Positions 44,941-53,728 of a DNA stretch of 64,000 bases are shown in pieces (the stretch's first letter is position 1; every line of letters starts with the position of its first letter). Position numbers and translations under genes: made by a program. Source of the DNA: Conus ventricosus (Eukaryota; Mollusca; Gastropoda; Neogastropoda; Conidae). The stretch is taken from NCBI GenBank assembly GCA_018398815.1, contig CM031596.1, positions 64,445,199 through 64,509,198 of the forward strand, written 5' to 3'. The notes beneath the pieces are model-generated. The model saw only the letters and a list, made by a program, of their open reading frames with translations, did not search any database and had not been told where the DNA came from.

Positions 44941-45228
44941 CTTCAAAATATTTGCCATCTTTCTTCTTTCTTTGCAGGTGCTTTCCTTTGCACAAAAGCT
45001 CTTTCCTCAATTCTTTAAATATTTTTGTTTGCGAGGGGGTGAGGGGAGGGAAGGTTGTTTTTCTCTGAACCAATCAAACATCAATGAGGCAAGTTTTCCA
45101 AACTGATACTTCCAGTTCTGCAGAGCATTTCAATCACATCTATAGTTCACGTCAATTAACTCCTCCCAATACATGCACACTTTCTATCAATTTCTCTCAC
45201 ACGCACATACACACACACAAAACACACT

Positions 45229-45575
45229 GCCCATAGTCAAATGGTTAAGCCTCTGCCAGCGGAGCTGACAGTTATGAATTCAAACCCCTCATGGGGGTCA
45301 GAATTTTAAGGCTTGAAAATTCCTCAGTCCATTCAGCAGCAAACAGGAACCTGATTCAGATCAGGTAAGGTGAAGGCAGCCGAAGGAGAGGTATGTGCTC
45401 CACCTTCCATAATGCTGTGCCCAGGACACAGTGAGTTTTTTTTCAGCTCACTGCCCCTACAGCCCCTAACCTATGGGACTTGGATCTTTTTTCAATCTTT
45501 ATTCTTACATACAACTGTAGGATTTTTATCATTAACTCCCCACCATACAGACTGTTACATCCATTAGGGAAGGGG
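45229..45575 (+). mobile_element. tRNA-headed SINE (copy 1)
   Basis: The head has an A-box-like TAGTCAAATGGTTAAGCC and B-box-like GAATTCAAACC, followed by a body (TGGGGGTCAGAATTTTAAGG and CCATTCAGCAGCAAACAGG). It differs from the composite SINE at 12303. A second copy sits in the tandem repeat at about 46045. Confidence 0.65.
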
Positions 45576-46044
45576 CGTTTTTTATCTTTTGCTTTTTGTC
45601 GGTTACTTTTGTCTGTTGACAAGATTGCATAAAAACCACCACAGCAATTTTACCCAAATGTAAAGAAATGGAATGCGGTTCAAGGATGCCGTACTAAATA
45701 CTGACAAGGATCCAGATTGAATGGAGGCACCTGGATCCATTCAACTGTGGCTGAGGTCTATGCCCTCCAGACAGCCTTTCTAAGTGCTATATTTTCACAT
45801 CAACCTAGGTTCCATTGAGCAAACCGCATATCACCTAAGAACATCAAAAACAAATGAGCAATGCCATCACTTCAGATTTAAAAACATCCTAAACAACTGA
45901 ACATCTGTGGGGCAAGTTTCCCAAACTGATATTTTCAATTCTACAGAGATTTCAGTCACACTGCTAGTTCATGTCAATTAACTCCTCTTCCATATACACA
46001 TACACTTTACATCTCTCTCACCCACATACACACACCACACTGCC

Positions 46045-46400
46045 CATAGTCGAATGGTTAAGCCTTTGCCAGCGGAGCTGCCAGTTATGAATTCAAACCC
46101 CTCATGGGGGTCAGAATTTTAAGGCTTGAAAATTCCTCAGTCCATTCAGCAGCAAACAGGAACCTGATTCAGATCAGGTAAGGTAAAGGCTGCAAAAGGA
46201 GAGGTATGTGCTCCACCTTCCATAATGCTGTGCCCAGGACACAGTGAGTTTTTTTTCAGCTCACTGCCCCTACAGCCCCTAACCTATGGGACTTGGATCT
46301 TTTTTTAATCTTACACAAAAAAATTTTAATCCTCAACTCGCCCTCTACAGATTTTTGTATCCGCCCAGGGAAGGGGTGTTTTCTTTCCTTTTTGTAGGTT
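46045..46400 (+). mobile_element. tRNA-headed SINE (copy 2)
   Basis: The same element as at 45229, in the second unit of the 823-bp duplication; A box TAGTCGAATGGTTAAGCC. Confidence 0.65.
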
Positions 46401-46796
46401 ATTTTGTCTTTTGGCAAGATCGCATATCAACTTCAACGTAATGTACAGAAATGGAATGTGATCCGAGGATTCCGTGCTAAACTTTGGATTGGATCCAGAT
46501 CAAATGGAGGCACCTGGATCCATTCAACTGTGGCTGAGGTCTGTGCTTTCCAGAGTGCCCTTCTAAGTGCCGTATTTTGACGTCAACCTATATTCCATTG
46601 AGCAAACTGCATATCACCTAGGAACATCAAAAACAAATGAGCAATGCTATCACTTCAGATTTAAAAACATCCTAAAACGAATGAGCAACGCTAGCAGTTC
46701 AGTTTTCAGATTAAGAAAAAAAATGTAATACATACTTGGATGTGCTTGCAGTCAAAACATATAAAACTGGTTCATCATTCACTTGAACAACAAGGT

Positions 46797-46976
46797 AGGT
46801 GTGTGTGTGTGTGTGTGTATGTGTGTGTGCATGCATGCATGAATGTGTGTGTGTGTGTGTGTGTGTGGGCCCACGCGCACGTGTGTGTGTGTTTATGTGT
46901 GTGTGTGTATGCGAGTGCATGTGCATTTGCATGTATGTGTGTATGTATGCGAGTGCGTGTGCACTTGCATGTATGT
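46797..46976. repeat. (TG)n-rich microsatellite
   Basis: Runs of TG interrupted by GCATGCATGCATG and CACGCGCACG, giving an alternating purine-pyrimidine tract. ORFs across it are artefacts. Confidence 0.93.
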
Positions 46977-47016
46977 CACAAGGTGAATGTGTCACAATGC
47001 GTATGTGTAAGAGATA

Positions 47017-48536
47017 CCAGGCATGAAAGTGACCAGCAGTAAAACAGGCTGAAAAATTGGCGGGGGTCTGGGGGCAATGCCCTGGCGGGGGTCAGGGGGC
47101 GGAGCTCCCTGAAGCTGAAGCTTTTTCATGAAATAAAAGGCCTAAAACTGCAAATACACCCCTATTTCAGCTCTGTTAAGAAGAAGGGCAAATAAGCAAC
47201 ATTTTCATGTTTTCAGTAATGAAAATAATACCTCAAAAGATCATATACATGTGCATACTGACTCATTCACTCAAAACAATGAGACAGCTTTCATCACAAT
47301 ACTGATTCAGTCAGTCAGTTGTACACATAAATCTATAAAAACAAAACATACATTTAAAGTTAGTTGCATGCTGAGTGACACATACCTTGAAACAGTTTTC
47401 TGCAGTCACTCCACTTCTGCCTATACTCCCATCCACGTCAGTGTTCAACAGCCAGATCAGAAGTTTTCTCAAAGTATCATATTCATTTACAGACTCAGCT
47501 CTATGCTGTTCCACTACTTTTCAACTGCCAGTCCATATAAATTGTATACATCAATTCTCAACCTCCAGTCCACAAAAACTCATAACATGCTCCAGAGAGA
47601 CCGATCCACATATATTTCAGTTTTCAGCCTCCAGTCCACAAATATTCAAATAAATGAAATGTTCCAGAAAGATACCACTTAACCAGTTCGCAGGAACCCT
47701 TTAAAGAGCCACAAGGTCTTCTTCAAACTCCTAGGCTGGATATACAGTTAATCCACAGTTCCTATTCAAATAATCCTGTCACTTGCTGTATACAACTATC
47801 CACGACTAGTACTGTATTGTACACAGAAAAAATCTGGCAGACTGCACAGTCATTGAAATACTATACAGTAGGTGCTGGAGAAAAAATGATACCATCACCC
47901 TAGTTGCTTGACCCAAAAGTCAGATCTTTCCCAGTGAGCTCTCTTATTTTTGCGTGCTTCTCAGGCCTCACTGTGAAGAAGCTTCTGATGTTTCCTGATT
48001 GTGATGGAGCCTTCATCTGTTTAGATGCTGGCTGTAGCTGGGATGACAATGATGCTTGATTGTCTGGAGCTTGATTGTCTGCCCTATTCATATGGCATCT
48101 CTGTGCCATGGAACCACGACTGCCATAGTTCACTATCTTTCCACATGGAACACAAAATGCAGCGCCTTTTTTCGTCTAATTTACAAAACACATCACCAAC
48201 TCGAACATCGTCCACTTTCTGGTCTAGCCAGTCCCAAATCCAATCGTTTCTCATCCCTTCTTTTTGCCGTGAAATCGCGGCACGCTTGACAAACTTCGCA
48301 TATTTTAACGATGTCCGACGTTCCACAGGCACGAGAAGACCGGATGTTTATTAACGGCGTAAGTGACTGGTTGACTCTTTTGAGAATAACAGAGTAGCAA
48401 AATGTCCAAATGGGAATAGCATCGAATGAATGTTCATTTCAGGATTTTTTTTTTTAGGCGGCACTTTTTTGAGGGGTGGTGCAGATGAAAAAAATGGGCG
48501 GAAAATCCGCTTTAGGCGGATGAATTTCATGCCTGG
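47017..48536 (-). mobile_element. Putative 1.52 kb TIR-bounded DNA transposon
   Basis: A perfect 12-bp terminal inverted repeat: CCAGGCATGAAA at 47017-47028 and its complement at 48525-48536, each flanked by ATA outside. The left inner part is G-rich (GGCGGGGGTC, repeated twice); the right inner part has GGCGG blocks. It contains one minus-strand protein with a BED-like finger (47903-48332) and no catalytic domain, so it would be non-autonomous or truncated. A 12-bp match alone is weak; the enclosed ORF and G-rich ends raise my confidence. Confidence 0.5.
47903..48332 (-). pseudogene. BED-like finger protein inside the TIR element (frameshifted)
   Basis: It starts at the ATG at 48332: RTSLKYAKFVKRAAISRQKE, then DWIWDWLDQKVDDVRVGDVF. 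The frame changes at the six-T run 48167-48172, after which AAFCVPCGKIVNYGSRGSMA follows, with the first zinc pair C-x2-C and a decayed C-terminal half. It continues through a serine/glutamine-rich linker to TVRPEKHAKIRELTGKDLTF and a stop. The break at a homopolymer may be an assembly error. The family is not certain; it resembles N-terminal parts of hAT-derived proteins. Confidence 0.5.
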
Positions 48537-49550
48537 ATATTTCTGTCCTGTGCAGATGAAAATTTCTAGTTGAAGAAAACACTGAACAACACAACACTAC
48601 TTCTCATTGTTACTGTTGATGTCTGACATCATCTTGATGATTTTGACATTACAGTAAAAAGAAATGTGGGGTTACAGGTGGTGAGTAACTACTCTATGTA
48701 TAACAAACAGCAGCACTTGTGTGGGCAGTGGGAAGAATAAAGAGGTATGGGGCAAGGATTTTGCACCAGGCAGGGGAGCTAATCTAGTTCACACTTCAAT
48801 CACACGTTGAATAACACTGCACCCCATTGCTCATGTCAACAAAAGGAATGCATGGCACTGAAGTTATTAACCTTAATGTCATCAAAAGCACATTCAACAA
48901 ACAACAATGGAATCTAGCACTGATGAAATCTGAGCAAACACACATGCGAACACAAATAATGTGAGCTACACATGCACAGTCAATTTTTCATATGTACATC
49001 AGAAATATTGTGGTAGAAGTTTTCAGTTGGGAAGATTTATCAGAACAAACCAAGTACTAACATCTGAATTGAGAACAGAACTAAAGATTCAATTGATGCC
49101 ATATGAAGTGAGCAGCAGTGAAACTATATTTGGGATTTGAGTACTCTAATACTTACCCCGACAGATATGACTGGCAACAAGAACACAAAAATGGACAGGA
49201 CCTGCTAAGTTCATATTTGGAGTTCTCTTTCACAATAAGCTCAGACTGACACACAAATGAAATGCACTGCCCTATGACTTTTACAAAATCAAAAATTCAC
49301 CCACACATTCCTCAGCTCTGGTTAAAAATTCAGTTACATGAACATCGTCTGTCTTGATACAAACACACTCTATTAGCAAAGCTTTCTGTCACGCATGCTT
49401 CTCTTTAAAATGAAAATGTTCAAACCCACAGACTGCGTACTGGCATTGCACAAAGCTGTACAGAAACATGTTCAGCACATCCAGCAACTTTCATCAATCC
49501 TTGATAAGGTTGTAAAAAAAAAAAAAAAGAAGAAAACAAACAAAACAAGA
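48537..49550. other. Gene-free stretch
   Basis: Unique AT-rich DNA; I see no gene or repeat. Confidence 0.5.
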
Positions 49551-49790
49551 GAGAGAGAGAAAAAAAGAAATCTGAATATTATGAGCATAAAGTTGTGTTT
49601 CAATTGTGTGTGGTTGAAAAAAAGAAATATAACAAAACAGAGAGAGAAAAAAAGAAATCTGAAAATTATGAGCATAAAGTTGTGTTTCAATTGTGTGTGG
49701 TTGAAAAAAAGAAATATAACAAAACAGAGAGAGAAAAAAAGAAATCTGAAAATTCAGACCATAAAACTGTGTTTTAATTGTGTGGCAGTG
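49551..49790. repeat. 87-bp tandem repeat, about 2.7 copies
   Basis: GAAATCTGAA(T/A)ATTATGAGC recurs at 49567, 49654 and 49741, a period of exactly 87. Because 87 is a multiple of three, one frame stays open through it (KLCFNCVWLKKRNITKQREK repeated), but this is a by-product of the repeat. Confidence 0.92.
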
Positions 49791-50197
49791 ATATTGCCGT
49801 TAGATGTTTTCTTTGGTTACGCCCATTTCAGACAACTATTCTTCGATCACATTATATGCACTGAGCAACAGTCTACGAGCCAGTCAAAGACAAAGAAAAG
49901 CCGTAATCATTAACAACATTCTGAGTAGCATTCTGGAATGTCTCTGTCCTACATACGAAACACCCACCGTGTGTTCCAATCCAACGACACAACTTCCCAT
50001 ACCGATCTGAATACATGCATCACAGAATAACACACAATACGCCCCTCTTCAAATCAAATAAAAAGAAAATAAACAGTAGTTAAATCAGGCATTCAGTGTG
50101 TGCTTAGCCACATAATATTATATAAACATCCTAAAACAAAAAAGACAACTGTAATCACAGAAAATACAAAGGAGAAGCGACTATCAGAAGACTCCAC

Positions 50198-50305
50198 TCA
50201 GACTTTTGGTACTGGGTCATCACCGAAGTTCTGCCTTATCTGCTCAAAGAAAATGAAGGTGAGGACAGTGTGAGGCCCCAGTCTCACGAAGGCTGGCAGA
50301 AAACC
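50198..50305 (-). CDS. SLC25A10: SLC25A10-like carrier, last coding exon
   Basis: A 108-bp exon, acceptor TTTTGCAG, stop TGA at 50198-50200. It encodes GFLPAFVRLGPHTVLTFIFF and EQIRQNFGDDPVPKV. The sequence matches the sixth transmembrane helix and C-terminus of mitochondrial dicarboxylate carriers (human: GLVPAGIRLIPHTVLTFVFLEQLRKNFG). Confidence 0.9.
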   Translation of the reverse strand, partial: GFLPAFVRLGPHTVLTFIFFEQIRQNFGDDPVPKV

Positions 50306-53300
50306 CTGCAAAACACAGAAAATAGTTTCATATTCAATTTCACTCTTCACCAAAAATGATCTTGTAATGTCTCTCATCAACAAAGATGAGTACATTAAGG
50401 CATGCCTAGTGGCTGGGGGAATACCGGATGACCCTAAAAATGACTGAAGGAAAGAATGGGGCAGAGGAGAGGAGCAAAGGGAGCTAATTATAAAAGTCCA
50501 TTAGTAATCAAGACTGCTATTTAATTCACTCTTCTCAGAGTTTACAAACAACTTGAGGGAGACAAATTTATCCTTATTTCTGAGGCCATGAATACTGAAA
50601 GTAAGATGCTATACTTTCTTGACCGAAATTTTGGGGATGGGTTAGGAAGCAGGGAATCCAAACTAATCAAATGTTAGTTTCTGGCCAACTTCATGTCCAC
50701 CAGCCAAAACAGAAACAGAAAGAATCAAGACGTAGTATGATACTGATAGTGACAGAAAGAGAGACCAAAAAAACCCAGAAATCGTATTCGAATGGATAGC
50801 GTATCTTTTCCAGTAATTTTGCAATTACTACTGCAGTTTTGTTGCTAGGATACCAAATCAAGCTTTCACTGATGCAGAAACAACATAATGGGCAGGTAAA
50901 TCCATCTTGATTTTCACAATGCAGGTACATACTAAACCATCCATAAAAAAACACAGAGATACACACACACACTAAACTTACTCCACACTCTAACATTCCT
51001 TAACACAGGACACACGCACATACACATTCACTAAACATACTTTACCTTGAAGAAACCCATTGGGCCATTCTTGGCGATATCAAAAAACAATGCATGAGAC
51101 TCTGTGGAAGATAAAACACAAACACAAAAAACTATGAAAAAGCTGTCACTGAGTAATTCAGGAAAAAAAGAAATAAGAAACTGATAAGCTTGTTGCTTGT
51201 GTCCCCCTTGTAACACTCGGAGGATCAGGTCAAGTCACATTACTTTACATACTATTTTTCATGAGAAATTCCGAAAAGCTATTTCAGTACTACCTAAATC
51301 AAGACAGGTCAAAAATACTTTTCAAAGGCAATGCAATCATTCAAATATTGGAACACAAGTAGTAAGCAGCCGACCAATCTATGACATCATGAATTCTCCA
51401 CAAGCATGATCGACTTAACAAAATTTGTAAAAATGTCACTCATCAAAATACACAATCTTAAAATTTATTTTAAAACACCTGAGTATGAATCACACACATT
51501 ACTAACTTAACTAAGTGACAGACACTGCAACAAGCTATTTGGTCCGCCCATCATGAAGTGACCCAAATGTTTGGGTGATTTGCTTCATGTATATGCATCC
51601 AGTCACCGATAGCGATTGAAAGGGTGAGAGGAGACCGTGTACTGCTGTCCTGTCCAAATATTGCCGTCTTGGAATCAAAAGATCTGTCCCTTTACGGTAT
51701 GGTCCCCTGTTGGATCTGCTTTCTCAGAGTATCTGCCCATCCCTGGATCATGTTCAGAATATGCTGTCCAGCACATCCCTAGTACCTTCGACTTCTTTCT
51801 CACCTTTTTTTTTCTCATTTACAAGGCACTCAATGGCCGAGAACACAAAAAGAGAAAGGGTAAGGCACTGGCTGTCCTCCATAGACCTTGGGACTGTTGC
51901 ACACATGGTGCAGCTACAAGCGTCAGAAGGCTCTCTCTGCTTAAAGCAGATTGACCGTGAGAGAGCTTGGAAACACTAATGATTGCTGAAAAAAGGTTCT
52001 CACAAATGCTCGTCCTCAATGAACCAGATTTCATAAATACTGCTTGGCTGTAAAGTGGAGTAGATAGTACACCAGGCGTATGTCTGATGACTGTCAAGAT
52101 CGGAGTGCCACTGACTGCAAATAAGGCAGACTCAAGAGAGGAACCAGAATAACCAGAATCGATGACAAAGTCGGCATATCAAAATAATTTAGAGCAGATA
52201 AAGTCTGGACAGAAGCCACCAGTTCAAGCATCTTCTTACAGTTTTCCTAAGATACATGTCCCTATGACTGCAATGAAGAAGACTGGTCCAAAGTCTGAAC
52301 AGCAGGCTTAAAGGGCTTGCTGTGAGAATCCATGTTGACTAGAAATCAAAGTCAAGTGCACCAACAGGATATGCTTTCAGCACCAAGGAAAATGAGATGT
52401 ATTCACTATAAGGAAGTGAGGTATACAGTTATGGGTGACTAGTCTTTAGGCATTGGAGTCTGGAGGCATGGTTTTTGTCCTTCCAAAATGTTGTGTCTGT
52501 GATGCTCCTGGTACTGGGGCATCTGTTCATGCCATGAAGAATTAAGGCATTTGTTTGGACATGCAAGTATGGGATTCACATATACTGCCAAATGTTTCTG
52601 GTTATCAGCATAGCACATCTTGCTAAATGCTATTTGTCATCACCATCACACATGCTGCTAAATGCTGCTGCTGTTACCAAAACCTTACATGCTATTGTCA
52701 ATCACCTAACACTCTTGGCTACATAGCACTGCCTATAACCATGACACATGCTTCTCAATACAATTTGCTGTTAGCATAACACATACTGCTAAATGCCATT
52801 TGTTATCACAGTACCATACTGCTCAATACCTTTGGCTATCACCTTAACACAGACTGCTCAGTACTGCTGACTATCACTGTTGCATTCTGCTGAATATGAC
52901 AGGCTATTACTACCACACATACTGTCTGATGCAACTGGCTTTAACCATTACACATTCTGCTAAATACTACTCGCTATCATCACAGCACAGACTGTTAAAT
53001 GTTACAGGCTATTACTGTTACACATACTGCTGGATGCTACTGGCTGTCATCATCCCACATGCTGATGAATTCTAATGGTATTATCCTCACACCTGCTGCT
53101 AAATGCTAGTGGCGTGGCCTTCTTCTTAACGCATACTGCTAAATGCTGTGGGCCGTCAGCTATGAAAGCACATGAAGTTGAACCCCTACACTTTACTTAC
53201 CGAATACTGGCCAGCAGCTGCATTCATCATCCTGGTTTTCATTACATCCAATGGCATTGTCATAAAGGTTGCAATGGTACCCTGCATAAACAATGTGACA

Positions 53301-53346
53301 TTTGAATAGGGACATTTGTTCAGTTATTGTTACTCTCTTTGAATTG

Positions 53347-53396
<50 letters not shown>

Positions 53397-53664
53397 TCTC
53401 TCTCACACACAAAGGCACACAGACACACTAATACAAACACACACATATCCTAACCCATCCGTTCTCCAACACTGAGACATGCACATATGTTCTCCCTATC
53501 CCCTCACATCCTGCTCATCTAACAAAAACAAGATCAAACACCAAAAACCTTGCAGGCAAACATACACACACACACACACACATCTCCCCCTTCCTTTCTC
53601 TCCCTTCCATCCCCATCCTTCCCCACTCTTCCACCTTATCTTTCCAAAGCAAGTCTCTACACTG

Positions 53665-53728
<64 letters not shown>

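Larger units (their letters stand above)
45077..46678. repeat. 823-bp tandem duplication carrying a SINE
   Basis: Copy 1 (45077-45899) and copy 2 (45900-46678) align along their whole length with scattered substitutions and small indels. Each holds a tRNA-headed SINE (about 45229-45570 and 46045-46400) in the same orientation, so the insertion came first and the duplication later. A short extra partial repeat (ATGAGCAACGCTAGC) follows copy 2. Confidence 0.9.
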
